The translations under genes and the position numbers were made by a program. From contig CP129018.1 in the NCBI GenBank assembly GCA_020524525.2, positions 1,678,115 to 1,742,114 of the forward strand: a stretch of 64,000 nucleotides of DNA, read 5' to 3'. The DNA is from Bacillus tianshenii (GTDB taxonomy: Bacteria > Bacillota > Bacilli > Bacillales > Bacillaceae_N). The notes beneath the pieces are model-generated. The model ran no database searches. It worked only from the letters and a program-made list of their open reading frames with translations, and was not told the DNA's origin. Of the stretch, positions 43,744-53,387 are shown piece by piece. Positions within the stretch are counted from its first letter, which is position 1. Each line of letters starts with the position of its first letter.

Positions 43744-45747
43744 TTAGCTCACTTTGAAGCGATTTATCATCGCTTGCAGTTCTTTTGTTTGATTAGCAGT
43801 ATCTTGTGCGGAAGTTGCGATTTCTTGGATAACCTGAAGCTGGTGATCGGTTAGTCTTGAAATTTCTTCGGTTTTTTGTGCTGAGCTTTGAGCTAAATTT
43901 GTCATCATTGTCAGTGATTCGCTTACTTCGTTAGAGCCTGCGCTCATTTCTTCTGTTGTAGCTGTGAAGTCTTGAACTTTTGCAGTTACTTCATGAACAG
44001 ATTGATAGATATCCGAAAAGTAGGTGCTAATTTGATTAACCATGTCCCTTCCTTCACTTACTTCCTCAGAGACCATTCCCATCATTTTTAATGATTCTTT
44101 TGATTTCTCTTCATTCTTATGGATAAGCGCCGCAATTTGTTGAAGCGCATGTTGGGTTTGTTCGGCAAGATTACGCACTTCACCAGCAACAACGGCAAAA
44201 CCTTTTCCATGTTCTCCAGCACGAGCTGCTTCAATTGAAGCGTTCAATGCTAACAGATTGGTTTGCTCTGCAATGCCGGAAATCATGCCAACAATCTTGC
44301 TGATTTCCTGTGCACCTTCATCAAGACTCTTTACTGACTGAGACGAATCAAAAACCGTTTTTTCAATATGCTCCATTTGATTTGTAACATTATGCAAAGC
44401 TTTATCTCCAAGCTGTGCTTTTTGAGCAGCATCAACTGTTAAATCTGCTACATTCGTAGACGCTGAGGCAATTGTTTGAATAGCATTCATCATCTCATTA
44501 ATCATTGTCGAAGCATGCTTGGACCTTTCAAACTGGGCTGAAGAATCATCCGACACATCTTGTAAGTGCGTTGAAATATTTTCACTTTCCCGCTTCCCTT
44601 GGTCTGCGGATAGTACAAGCTGTGTTGTTGATTCATTCTCGTGCTCACCATTTGCTTGTACGTGACGCATAATGTTTTGGATTTTCTCAATCATTAAATT
44701 AAATGCAGATGCCAGCTTGCTCATTTCATCATGCCCTGAAGCATCGAGGCGAACTGTCAGATCACCTTCACCTTTGCTAATTTGAAGCAAAGAATTAGTG
44801 ATTTCATCCATATGATGCAGTTGTTTGGATACAAGTGTAGGAACAAGTAACACAAACAGAACAAGTGTAGCAATTGTAAGCAGGAACATAATATTAGCAA
44901 TTCCCGTAAGAACCTCATTTGAGAGCACTAGAACAAGATAGGTTCCATTTGAGAGTGGAGCAGCATAGAGCATCGCCTTCTTGTTATCTACTTGCAAGCG
45001 CTCGAATGTAATGTCTTTTTCATTTTTTATCTTGTTAAACTGCTCAAGTGCCCCATTAGATATGCCTGCTTCATCACTTGACATTAATGCCTTTCCATCT
45101 CCTGAAACAATCGCTGCTGTAAGCACTTGGTCGCTAAGCTCTTTCTTCATATTTGTTAAAATGGCTTGGACACCAATCATTTCCTCAAGCTCTGTCAGCG
45201 CCTGGCCGTTACGACCGACCTGTACAATTTGCGGGCGATTCCAACCGGTTACACCGACAAACTTAAATACTTGATCATCAACCGTCCGCACTTGAGCAGG
45301 CTGCGTGACCACTTCTCGCTTTCCTTCAATTAAATCCATAAATTCATATGCTTGACCATTTGGGTCACTTCCGAAATTAAAATCTACCTTCGGTGCCATA
45401 TTAGTTAAAGTTGTATTGCCCTTCTCGTCTGTTAACCAAAATTCATCAATTCCAGAACGTTTAGATAACGCAACAAGCTCATCATAATTGGTTCCTTTTT
45501 CTACTAAAAGCGCTAACATCACAGATTGCCCAATCATTTCTTTTTCAAGAATTTGTTCAGAGTAATTTCTAGCCTTTATCGCATTTTCCACAGCAAACCG
45601 AGCTGTTTCCGTCATCCCTGCTCCTTGCTTTTCTAAGTGATTAGCTGTGTACCAATAAATAATTGCAGCCATTATTGTAATAATGATTGCCATCACAAGC
45701 AAAATCGGCCAAACCACTTTCCATTTCATTGAATGAAAGAACGTCAC
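43744..45747 (-). CDS. Methyl-accepting chemotaxis protein
   Basis: 667-residue membrane chemoreceptor. A first membrane helix ([20 protein letters not shown]) is followed by an extracellular sensor of about 260 residues (cache-like; no ligand motif identified), a second helix ([23 protein letters not shown]), a HAMP domain (about 315-370) and a signalling domain with the tip [46 protein letters not shown]. The GTG at 45747 follows GGGGGAGAAG; an upstream ATG would run through that site. It is a single gene, ligand unknown. Confidence 0.9.
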   Translation of the reverse strand: MTFFHSMKWKVVWPILLVMAIIITIMAAIIYWYTANHLEKQGAGMTETARFAVENAIKARNYSEQILEKEMIGQSVMLALLVEKGTNYDELVALSKRSGIDEFWLTDEKGNTTLTNMAPKVDFNFGSDPNGQAYEFMDLIEGKREVVTQPAQVRTVDDQVFKFVGVTGWNRPQIVQVGRNGQALTELEEMIGVQAILTNMKKELSDQVLTAAIVSGDGKALMSSDEAGISNGALEQFNKIKNEKDITFERLQVDNKKAMLYAAPLSNGTYLVLVLSNEVLTGIANIMFLLTIATLVLFVLLVPTLVSKQLHHMDEITNSLLQISKGEGDLTVRLDASGHDEMSKLASAFNLMIEKIQNIMRHVQANGEHENESTTQLVLSADQGKRESENISTHLQDVSDDSSAQFERSKHASTMINEMMNAIQTIASASTNVADLTVDAAQKAQLGDKALHNVTNQMEHIEKTVFDSSQSVKSLDEGAQEISKIVGMISGIAEQTNLLALNASIEAARAGEHGKGFAVVAGEVRNLAEQTQHALQQIAALIHKNEEKSKESLKMMGMVSEEVSEGRDMVNQISTYFSDIYQSVHEVTAKVQDFTATTEEMSAGSNEVSESLTMMTNLAQSSAQKTEEISRLTDHQLQVIQEIATSAQDTANQTKELQAMINRFKVS

Positions 45748-45931
45748 TTCTTCTCCCCCTCTACAAAAGAAACTCCCCTTCAATAATTATAACGAAAATA
45801 ATGGATAGACTTACTTTAAATTTTGTATAAATTTTGTATTTTATGAATTTTTTGATAAAAGATACCTTAATGCCCTTTTATGACTGGTGAGCTCAAGTTA
45901 GCAATAGGATTTATCATACGAATTTGAATAA

Positions 45932-45969
45932 GAAAAAAAAGCATTTGCTCCGGTAAGGAACAAATGCTT
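45932..45969 (-). terminator. Terminator of the metalloprotease-like gene
   Basis: AAGCATTTG and CAAATGCTT with an inner TCC/GGA form the stem. On the minus strand a T run follows. Confidence 0.75.
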
Positions 45970-46645
45970 ATACAGCAATTGAAATACGCTCATAATTAGG
46001 TTGCTGTAGAGGGGATGTTGCTAAGCTTTCCACTTGATTTGTATTGGTCGTTATATCTTCTTGTGGTGGTTCCTGATTTGCTTGTTGCTTTTGCTCATTT
46101 GGACTGATACCTTTTTCTAGCCGATATTGCTCCATGCTCTCTTTATCTTTCTTATATGCCTCTTGTTGGGCTTTCATTTGAAGCATCGAAGCTTTCGCAG
46201 CAACTCGGTGATCCTGTGGAGACGGGTTCGCAGGAGCTAAGGCAGCTCTTTTCACCTGCTCCATGTTTTGTACGGTTTGCTCAGGTGTTTTACCTTTCGC
46301 AATCTGGATAGGCACTTCTCCACCGACAATGTATTTTTTCCCATCAGGACCTTGTGTATATTCAAAGCTAACCCCGCCGGCTAATCCGCCACCAGCTGAC
46401 ATATGAGCTTGTTCGTGCGCTTTCACCTTTTGCTCATTTTGCTTCAATTGTTGAATTTGAGCACGCACCTCTGGCTTCTCTTCATTTTTCTTTTCTTGAC
46501 GCTCTGATGAAGACTTTTCCTTATTAATTGCTTGCTGCTTTTCTTGGTCATGATTTTGGTCTATTTTGTTATTGTGTGATTCTTGTGGTTTGGAATAATT
46601 CGGTTGGTGTAGTGCAGAGTAAGACGTCCCTGAAGAAATCTGCAT
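45968..46645 (-). CDS. SprA-related putative metalloprotease
   Basis: 225 residues. A low-complexity Gln/Lys/Glu-rich N-terminus (residues 15-75) leads to KVKAHEQAHMSAGGGLAGGVSFEYTQGPDGKKYIVGGEVPI, the core of the SprA-related/CJM1_0395 putative metallopeptidase family, with a possible zinc HExxH (HEQAH). The C-terminus is again Gln-rich. It starts with GAGGTGAAATGA upstream and follows the UspA gene by 10 bases, so the two may be cotranscribed. The physiological substrate is unknown. Confidence 0.75.
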   Translation of the reverse strand: MQISSGTSYSALHQPNYSKPQESHNNKIDQNHDQEKQQAINKEKSSSERQEKKNEEKPEVRAQIQQLKQNEQKVKAHEQAHMSAGGGLAGGVSFEYTQGPDGKKYIVGGEVPIQIAKGKTPEQTVQNMEQVKRAALAPANPSPQDHRVAAKASMLQMKAQQEAYKKDKESMEQYRLEKGISPNEQKQQANQEPPQEDITTNTNQVESLATSPLQQPNYERISIAV

Positions 46646-46655
46646 TCATTTCACC

Positions 46656-47093
46656 TCATAATTCGCAATTTGCTGGCACTAATGTAAGTGGACAAGGAGC
46701 CAGATGAAGAACACCGTAACTGACACTGCCTAATGCTTTACTAACAACAGGCCCCATTCCTCTTGACCCCATAATGATACAATTTGCCTTTCGTTCTTTT
46801 GCTTCTTCAGCAATTTCAATGGTTGCTAGTCCTGTTCGGATTTTCTTTTCGTATTGAACATTCGCTTCTACTACACGCTTTGCTGCTGCTTGGAGTGCTT
46901 TTTCACCTTTTTTATAATGATCACTGCTTATCTCTTCATCATTGTGAGGAGGTGTTTCAAGTACTTCTTCAAAACGAGGCTGCACGTTAAGAAGAACCAA
47001 TGTATCTCTCGTTGCTTTTGAAATCGATATTGCGTAGTCAAGTGCTTTATTTGCGTGGTCTGAACCATCAATTGGTACAATAATGTACGACAT
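46656..47093 (-). CDS. Universal stress protein UspA family
   Basis: 145 residues of the UspA fold. The nucleotide-binding elements are IIVPIDGSDHANKALDYAI at the start and IIMGSRGMGPVVSKALGSVSYGVLHLAPCPLTLV at the end, with the G-x2-G-x9-G(S) pattern of ATP-binding members. GAGAGGGATAG precedes the ATG. It probably is the first gene of a two-gene unit with the SprA-like protein. Confidence 0.9.
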   Translation of the reverse strand: MSYIIVPIDGSDHANKALDYAISISKATRDTLVLLNVQPRFEEVLETPPHNDEEISSDHYKKGEKALQAAAKRVVEANVQYEKKIRTGLATIEIAEEAKERKANCIIMGSRGMGPVVSKALGSVSYGVLHLAPCPLTLVPANCEL

Positions 47094-47242
47094 CTCTATC
47101 CCTCTCTTTACCTATAACTCTAGCTATTCACATTATATCATGAAATATCATCAATTTATGGCAAAGTTTTGATGTGAGGTTTTTTTTTCCTCTCGGTTGG
47201 GAAACGCTATGAACAACATGATTGTTATAGGAGGAGAAATAC

Positions 47243-48760
47243 ATGAATAGCACGCCTAAGCATGAGCCGTTCTGGAGAGAAACGAGTCAACTTCCGTCTT
47301 TCTCACCACTTGATAAGGATATTTCTGTTGACGTAGCCATTGTTGGAGGAGGGATTACAGGGATTACAGCAGCATACCTTCTCTCTCAAGAAGGATTAAC
47401 TGTCGCTTTGCTAGAAGCAAATGATTTATTAAATGGGACTACAGGTCACACAACTGCAAAAGTCACTTCTCAGCATGACCTTTTTTATGATGAATTAATT
47501 CAGCATCATGGAGCAGAGCAAGCAAAAGCTTATTACGAAGCAAATCAACAAGCGCTACACTTCATACAAGATACAATTCAAACGATGGATATTCAATGTG
47601 ACTACAGCGAAGAAGATGCATATATTTATGCAACAACGGACAAGTATGCCAAAAAAATTGAAGCAGAAATGAAAGCATATGAAAAGCTTGGGATTACAGG
47701 TTCTCTAACTGAAAGTATTCCGTTTGACATTCCAATTAAAGCCGCACTCAAAATGGACAATCAAGGGCAATTTCATCCTATAAATTATTTAAAAAAGCTT
47801 GTTGAAGAAACGACAAAAAACGGCGGTAAAGTATATGAACAAACAGTTGCCGTTGATATTGAAAAGGGTGACAGACCAAACGTCGTAACACGTAGTGGTG
47901 CAAAGGTTTCTTGCAGCCATGTGCTTATTTGCTCACACTTTCCTTTTTACGAAGGAACAGGACTATATTCAGCACGTATGTATGCGGAACGCTCCTACAT
48001 TATCGGTGTAAAAACAAAGAACCCCTATCCCGGCGGCATGTATATTAGTGCTGAGGATCCAACTCGTTCTTTGCGCTCTACCCCTATGAATGGCGAACCA
48101 CTTGTATTAGTTGGAGGAGATAGTCACAAGTCTGGTCATGGAAAAGCAATGAGCGAGCATTATAAAGCGCTTGAAACATTTGCAGAACAAATCTTTGACA
48201 TTGATAAAATCGTTTATCATTGGTCAGCACAAGATTTATTTACACTTGATAAAGTACCGTATATCGGTCCAATCACGTCTCGGCAAACGAATATATTGAT
48301 TGCTACAGGCTATAAAAAGTGGGGAATGACTTTAGGTACGACTGCCGCAATCATGTTAAAGAATGAGGTGCTGAAAAAAGATTCTCCATACTCTGAACTC
48401 TTTACACCTTCCCGTTTTTCTGCTGATCCAAGTATGAAAAACTTCATTAAGCAAAACACGTTAGTTGCAGGACATTTTATAAAAGGAAAGCTTGAACGAG
48501 CAGAAAAGCATATTGAAGAAGTTGCCAAGGATGAAGGGGCTGTTGTCATGGTAAATGGGCAGCGAACTGGAGCTTATCGCGATAAAAATGGGGAGCTTCA
48601 TCTTGTCGATACGACATGCACACATTTAGGATGCGAGGTTGAATGGAACGATGCAGAGCGCTCTTGGGACTGCCCTTGTCATGGTTCAAGGTTTTCAGTA
48701 ACAGGAGACGTTCTCGAAGGACCTGCTGTTGAGCCTTTACCGAGAAGAAACAAAGAGTAA
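47243..48760 (+). CDS. yhfW: FAD-dependent oxidoreductase with C-terminal Rieske domain, YhfW-like
   Basis: 505 residues. The N-terminal glycine-oxidase-like FAD domain begins with DVAIVGGGITGITAAYLLSQEGLTVALLEA. The C-terminal Rieske [2Fe-2S] domain has CTHLGCEVEWN and CPCHGSRFS, about residues 440-480. This layout and length match B. subtilis YhfW. The redox partner and substrate are unknown. AGGAGGAG lies 7 bases before the ATG, and a terminator follows the stop. Confidence 0.9.
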   Translation: MNSTPKHEPFWRETSQLPSFSPLDKDISVDVAIVGGGITGITAAYLLSQEGLTVALLEANDLLNGTTGHTTAKVTSQHDLFYDELIQHHGAEQAKAYYEANQQALHFIQDTIQTMDIQCDYSEEDAYIYATTDKYAKKIEAEMKAYEKLGITGSLTESIPFDIPIKAALKMDNQGQFHPINYLKKLVEETTKNGGKVYEQTVAVDIEKGDRPNVVTRSGAKVSCSHVLICSHFPFYEGTGLYSARMYAERSYIIGVKTKNPYPGGMYISAEDPTRSLRSTPMNGEPLVLVGGDSHKSGHGKAMSEHYKALETFAEQIFDIDKIVYHWSAQDLFTLDKVPYIGPITSRQTNILIATGYKKWGMTLGTTAAIMLKNEVLKKDSPYSELFTPSRFSADPSMKNFIKQNTLVAGHFIKGKLERAEKHIEEVAKDEGAVVMVNGQRTGAYRDKNGELHLVDTTCTHLGCEVEWNDAERSWDCPCHGSRFSVTGDVLEGPAVEPLPRRNKE

Positions 48761-48767
48761 AAGCATG

Positions 48768-48791
48768 AAAGGGAGCACTTGGCTCCCTTTT
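48768..48791. terminator. Bidirectional terminator
   Basis: AAAGGGAGC and GCTCCCTTT form the stem between the convergent yhfW and dfrA genes. Confidence 0.85.
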
Positions 48792-49278
48792 ACTCATTTC
48801 GTTCATATACTTGAAAATAATATTCATAGGGGTTTTTCTCGTCGTGTAAGCCTTTTTCCTGAGAAACAAGCTTCCATTCTTCTGGGTCAATTTCAGGAAA
48901 AAACGTATCTCCATCAAAGCTCTCTTCAATTTTTGTAATATAGAGCTTATCAGCACCCTTCAACGTTTGTTCAAAAATGTTCCCTCCGCCGATAAAAAAT
49001 ACTTCCTCATCGCGGGATTTTGCTTCTTTAACAGCCTCTTCTACTGAATGAAAAACCGTCACACCTTCTACTTGAAAGTCCTTATTTCGTGTAATGACAA
49101 TATTTTCGCGACCTGGAAGCGGTTTTCCGATCGATTCATATGTTTTTCGACCCATCACAATTGCTCGTCCCATTGTAACCCGCTTAAAATATTTCAAGTC
49201 CTCAGGCAGACGCCACGGTAAATCATTTCCTTTTCCAATTACTCGATTTTTATCCATTGCTACTAAAAATGAAATCAC
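48790..49278 (-). CDS. dfrA: Dihydrofolate reductase
   Basis: 162 residues. It reduces dihydrofolate to tetrahydrofolate with NADPH. Conserved segments are FLVAMDKNRVIGKGNDLPWRLPEDLKYF (substrate Asp/Glu position in the PEDLKYF helix), VMGRKTYESIG, and IGGGNIFEQTL. The GTG start at 49278 has AAGGAAG upstream. It lies 100 bases after thyA on the same strand; the two enzymes form the thymidylate cycle, and an operon is likely. Confidence 0.94.
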   Translation of the reverse strand: MISFLVAMDKNRVIGKGNDLPWRLPEDLKYFKRVTMGRAIVMGRKTYESIGKPLPGRENIVITRNKDFQVEGVTVFHSVEEAVKEAKSRDEEVFFIGGGNIFEQTLKGADKLYITKIEESFDGDTFFPEIDPEEWKLVSQEKGLHDEKNPYEYYFQVYERNE

Positions 49279-49378
49279 CTTAACACTTCCTTTCTGCAGA
49301 AAAAGAGCGAAAATAGCACGCTAAATACTTTTATGAAGGAGAGGCCGGTTTCGCTCACACCGCTTGAATGAAATTTCC

Positions 49379-50323
49379 TTATACAGCAACAGGTGCTTTA
49401 ATCGCTGGATGTGGGTCGTAACCTTCAAGCTCGATATCTTCCATTTCAAACTGAAACACCGATTCCACAGCTTCATTTAACTGTAACTTCGGCAAATCAC
49501 GCGGCTCACGGGCCAACTGTGTTTTCACTTGTTCAAGATGATTCACGTAAAGATGAGCATCACCAAGTGTATGTACAAATTCCCCTACACCTAAACCGCA
49601 CTCATGCGCAATCAAATGTGTTAAAAGTGCATAACTTGCAATGTTAAACGGCACTCCTAGGAATACATCCCCGCTGCGTTGATAAAGCTGACATGAAAGC
49701 TTCCCATCACTTACATAAAATTGGAAAAGCGTATGACAAGGCGGAAGAGCCATTGTTGGCACGTCCTCTGGATTCCACGCTGATACAATCAAGCGGCGAG
49801 AATTAGGATTCGTTTTGATTGTATCAATTACATCTTTTAATTGATCAATCGTTTCTCCAGTCGTTGTCTTCCAAGCACGCCACTGTTTCCCGTACACATC
49901 ACCAAGATGACCATACTTTTCAGCAAACAGGTCATCTTCTAAAATACGCTGCTTGAATGAAGCCATTTCGTGTTGATATTGCTTATTAAATTCTTCATCC
50001 TCTAAGCTGCGGCGACCGAAATCTGACATATTCGGTCCGTTATATTCATTACTTTCAACCCAATTCTTAAAAGCCCATTCATTCCAGATGTTATTATTAT
50101 GCTGTAAGAGATAGCGGATATTTGTATCTCCTTTAATAAACCAAAGTAGTTCACTTGCAATTAATCGAAATGGTACACGTTTCGTTGTCATAAGTGGAAA
50201 GCCTTTCTCCAAGTCAAAACGCATTTGATAGCCGAACGTACTAATTGTTCCCGTACCTGTTCGATCACCTTTTTGTGAACCATTTGATAAAATATGTCGA
50301 CAAAGCTGCAAATACTGTTCCAT
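49379..50323 (-). CDS. thyA: Thymidylate synthase ThyA
   Basis: 314 residues. It methylates dUMP with methylene-tetrahydrofolate. The catalytic Cys is in [12 protein letters not shown], the Arg-containing phosphate loop [16 protein letters not shown] is at the start, and GDAHLYVNH is near the end. It has the roughly 50-residue insert (about 90-140: [28 protein letters not shown]-type region) of the longer L. casei/S. aureus-type enzymes, unlike the 264-residue ThyB of B. subtilis. AAGGGTGAG precedes ATG at 50323. Confidence 0.94.
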   Translation of the reverse strand: MEQYLQLCRHILSNGSQKGDRTGTGTISTFGYQMRFDLEKGFPLMTTKRVPFRLIASELLWFIKGDTNIRYLLQHNNNIWNEWAFKNWVESNEYNGPNMSDFGRRSLEDEEFNKQYQHEMASFKQRILEDDLFAEKYGHLGDVYGKQWRAWKTTTGETIDQLKDVIDTIKTNPNSRRLIVSAWNPEDVPTMALPPCHTLFQFYVSDGKLSCQLYQRSGDVFLGVPFNIASYALLTHLIAHECGLGVGEFVHTLGDAHLYVNHLEQVKTQLAREPRDLPKLQLNEAVESVFQFEMEDIELEGYDPHPAIKAPVAV

Positions 50324-50399
50324 CATCTCACCCTTTTTGTCCGATTCTTATGCTGTTTCATTTTATCGTACTCCGACAAATCGAACAACAAAATAAAGA

Positions 50400-50428
50400 A
50401 GTTGCCTCTTTCTTCTAAAGAGACAACT
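50400..50428 (-). terminator. Terminator of the LysM gene
   Basis: AGTTGCCTCTTT pairs with AAAGAGACAACT around CTTCT. On the minus strand TTCTTTATTTT follows. Confidence 0.75.
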
Positions 50429-50437
50429 CCAACTATT

Positions 50438-51208
50438 TTAGGATTCTTTTAATTCTAACAATGGGATACGCAAAATATCACCCGGCATTAGTTTGTTCAT
50501 ATCTTCGAGTTCATTGTACTCTTGAATTTCTTCAATATAAAGTGGCACTCCATAATAATCTTTCGCAATTCGATATAACGTATCCCCTTGTTTTACTTCA
50601 TGTTCAATGAAAGAGATGTACGTATGAGATTGTTCCGTTTCATTACTCAATTCATCTAGTAATGGCAGTTTAATAACTTCGCCTACTTTTAAATCGTGAA
50701 CATTTTTAATTTGATTATACTCAACAATGACATTTGTAAATTTGTTATCGCCATAATAATTTGTAACGACCTTAGAAATTGTGTCCCCAGGCTGAATTGT
50801 ATATTCGGAATAGAATTCTTCATTTTTATTAACAGGTGTACGTACAGGTGTTAGAAGAGGAATATCGACCGTAGAGCCAACACTTAAATCTTCATATGTG
50901 TTTAACTCATTCACTTTGGCCAAAATATGGAGAAAGACAGGTGAACCATATTTTTGATTCGAGATACTCCAAAGTGTGTCTCCAGATTTCACTTGATAAG
51001 GTGTCGTCTTTATTTTGCCCGCTTGGATATCATTTAATATCTTTTCTTGATTAATTTCGCTTGTGTCCATTCCAACTGCTACCACTTGATTCGAAAACAT
51101 CGCCTCTGCATCGTTCGCTATAACCCCATTAGCAAAAAGAATACCGCTCGCCAAAGAAATCGACATTACGACTTTCGAATTCCAAACCATTTTTTTACCG
51201 TTCCTCAT
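50438..51208 (-). CDS. Secreted protein with three LysM domains
   Basis: About 256 residues: a signal peptide (MRNGKKMVWNSKVVMSISLASGILFANGV) and three LysM repeats, YQVKSGDTLWSISNQKYG, YTIQPGDTISKVVTNYYG and HEVKQGDTLYRIAKDYYG, each followed by an LxVG...IPLL end. LysM domains bind peptidoglycan. There is no catalytic domain, so the role may be structural or as a spore/cell-wall adaptor. I start at ATG 51208, preceded by AGGGGGAA; an earlier ATG lacks a site. Confidence 0.83.
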   Translation of the reverse strand: MRNGKKMVWNSKVVMSISLASGILFANGVIANDAEAMFSNQVVAVGMDTSEINQEKILNDIQAGKIKTTPYQVKSGDTLWSISNQKYGSPVFLHILAKVNELNTYEDLSVGSTVDIPLLTPVRTPVNKNEEFYSEYTIQPGDTISKVVTNYYGDNKFTNVIVEYNQIKNVHDLKVGEVIKLPLLDELSNETEQSHTYISFIEHEVKQGDTLYRIAKDYYGVPLYIEEIQEYNELEDMNKLMPGDILRIPLLELKES

Positions 51209-51434
51209 AAAAATATTCCCCCTGTTACCTTTGATTTTCCCAAAGCCCACCGAACGTCTAAGTAACCAAAATATGCTCAAAGCTTCACGATTGAATCCTT
51301 TGAACAAATAACCTCCTATTATCTTCTAAATGTTGCTCTTGTTCCCATTATATTAAATGCTATCTTAAATTTACATTAAAAATAAACTAAATGTCCTATT
51401 GATTTTTCTGAAAATAGGACTTGTCATAAATTGT

Positions 51435-52659
51435 TCACAATTCAATGTTGTAGTTGGTTTTTTTCGCTTTTCCCACTGTTTGTATCTTTATAACAATGAT
51501 AATTGCAAATACACCAATTCCTATAAACCAGCTTCCTCCAATAACACCTAGGTCTATAGACCTTAATACAGAGAGTAGATACCCAGCGATCAGCATAAAA
51601 ACACCGAACAGCGCATTGGTTATGGTATGTATAATGCCGAACACAGTTGCTTGCTTTCCCTCCGGTATATTTCTCATTAATAAAGTATCCAAACAAGCGT
51701 TACCGATCCCCCCTGCAAAGGATACAAGCACAAATAGAAGCACAGCAGTATATAAGTTTGACATTTGACTGATTAAGATTTGAAATATTCCTTCAGCAAT
51801 AATAGTTAAGGCCCCAAGCAACAACAGATTTCGACGAAGCTTATCTCCTACAAGCATCGTCAAAACTAGGCCAAAACCGAGTGCTGCATAAAATAAACCA
51901 ATCCCAAAATCACCTGCTTCATATTTTTCAACGGCATAAACACTTTTTTGGCGGCGCTTTTCATTTTTTACGACAGTCTCCTATTTTAAAGGGGATTCTA
52001 TTAATTGAGATGACTCTGCCGCTCGGTGATGCTATTTTCAATGTTTTAGTAAGTTGATGAAAAATAAAAGCTTGGCGCTGCGTTGGCTTTCGTTCATTTA
52101 GGTGGACACGAGATATAAAAAAACCTGCGGTGAAAAAGGAAAATCCGTTCAACAAAAAAGTGATCTGTTCTCCTAAATAATATGAAAGGACACCTCCAAA
52201 AAATGACCCGATAACAAGCACAACACCGACCATCACTTGTTCATATACATTTACTTTCATTAAATATTCTCGATGAACAACTGAAGCGATCATCGCCTTA
52301 CGTACAGGCTGATAAATCGCTTCGCCTATGCTTAAGAAGAATGTCCCAACATAAATAATCCATATTTCTTCTGTCCCTGAAACAAATAAAAAGGACAAAG
52401 CAAAGAAAATTCGAGCGAAATCCGTTACCATTAAAATGTTCTTACGAGAGTATCGGTCAGCAAGTACACCTGCCAATGGACTAAAAAACAAGGTTGGGAT
52501 AAGTTTAATCGCTAATATGATTCCAACTGCCATGCCTGAACCTGTTAATTTAAGCAGCAAAGCAAGAACCGCCACCTGGCTAAACCGATCGCCTACTCCA
52601 TTTATAATGCCGGCATAAAATAACTTTCGATACACTTGTTCATGCTTTAAGATCCCCAT
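51435..52659 (-). pseudogene. MFS transporter, broken by frameshift
   Basis: The N-terminal half (52659-51961) is a six-helix MFS half: VGDRFSQVAVLALLLKL and GVLADRYSRKNIL (the MFS A-motif). It ends at TGA 51961 after DCRKK. The other half continues in another frame (from VYAVEKYEAGDFGIGLFYAALGFGL near 51925 to 51435). About 60-70 bases before the second half, the residues where a helix is expected are not hydrophobic, so a frameshift or small deletion/replacement is likely near 51960-52040. A sequencing error is also possible. Upstream lies a palindrome shared with the ArsR/DUF2087 regulator, so this was probably its target. Confidence 0.7.
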
Positions 52660-52672
52660 CCTCTACTCCCCC

Positions 52673-52702
52673 CACCTAATTAGATTAATATCTAATTAGG
52701 TG
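52673..52702. promoter_or_regulatory. Palindromic operator upstream of the MFS gene
   Basis: CACCTAATTAGAT, TAAT, ATCTAATTAGGTG: a perfect 13-bp inverted repeat with the core TTAGATTAATATCTAA. The same core recurs upstream of the regulator at 53310-53325. It lies 14 bases before the MFS start. Confidence 0.7.
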
Positions 52703-52713
52703 TTTAAAAAAAT

Positions 52714-53289
52714 TTAAACTTCAACAGGCCACATTTCTTTTGGGTTACACTCATATTGATTATTTTCCCGGTGCATGTAGTGATTCATCACAAATTCTCT
52801 CCGTACCGTTGCATAGTCTGCAAAGAAACGGCGAATATATACGTTGATTTCATCTTCTGTATAGGTCTTCCCAACTTGTAGCTCTTTTGCAAAATAGGCA
52901 AGTACAATCATTCTCTTCTTTCGTTGGGCTGGCAGTGAACGCAGTTTCCCTTCAGTCGTTACAAAATGACTGATGATTTCCATGCTTTCTTTATGATGAA
53001 GTGACCATTTTGTTTCTTCTTCATTTCCTATTGTCAGGATTGCACGGGCCATCGCTTCTAGCTTTCGTTCATCTAGATGAAAATAGATTGTATTTTTATC
53101 ACGGCGTTCTTTAATTAAGCCAACTTCTCGAAGCTTTGTCATATGATGTGTAATTGTTGGAGGTCTTAAGCCTAATTTTCCGGCAATGGCCTGGCCGTGC
53201 AGTGGCCCTTGCTTTAATAATGAAAGAATCCTAATCCGTGTCGCATCCCCCAAAGCTTTATGAAATGAAACAAGTCGATTTAACTGCAT
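52714..53289 (-). CDS. ArsR-type regulator with DUF2087 domain
   Basis: 191 residues. The N-terminal winged helix (ALGDATRIRILSLLKQGPLHGQAIAGKLGLRPPTITHHMTKLREVGLIKERRDKN) is an ArsR-like DNA-binding domain without the usual metal Cys pair. The C-terminal part (SLPAQRKKRMIVLAYFAKELQVGKTYTEDEINVYIRRFFADYATVRREFV) is DUF2087. Divergent to nothing, it is upstream of the MFS gene on the same strand and probably regulates itself and the transporter through the palindromes. GTGGGAGTG is upstream of the ATG. Confidence 0.88.
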   Translation of the reverse strand: MQLNRLVSFHKALGDATRIRILSLLKQGPLHGQAIAGKLGLRPPTITHHMTKLREVGLIKERRDKNTIYFHLDERKLEAMARAILTIGNEEETKWSLHHKESMEIISHFVTTEGKLRSLPAQRKKRMIVLAYFAKELQVGKTYTEDEINVYIRRFFADYATVRREFVMNHYMHRENNQYECNPKEMWPVEV

Positions 53290-53308
53290 ATCAACACACT
53301 CCCACTCT

Positions 53309-53342
53309 ATTAGATTATTATCTAATTCGATAATAATCTAAT
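53309..53342. promoter_or_regulatory. Palindromic operator upstream of the ArsR/DUF2087 gene
   Basis: ATTAGATTATTATC and GATAATAATCTAAT are perfect inverted arms around TAATTC, and TTAGATTATTATCTAA (53310-53325) is a full copy of the core found at 52677-52698. It lies 20 bases before the regulator's start. Confidence 0.7.
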
Positions 53343-53356
53343 TATTAAAGAATTGC

Positions 53357-53385
53357 AAAAAAAAAAGAACCCCGCTATGCGGAGT
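53357..53385 (-). terminator. Terminator of the amidase gene
   Basis: ACTCCGC with GCGGGGT on the minus strand, followed by TTCTTTTTTTTTT. Confidence 0.7.
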
Positions 53386-53387
53386 AT

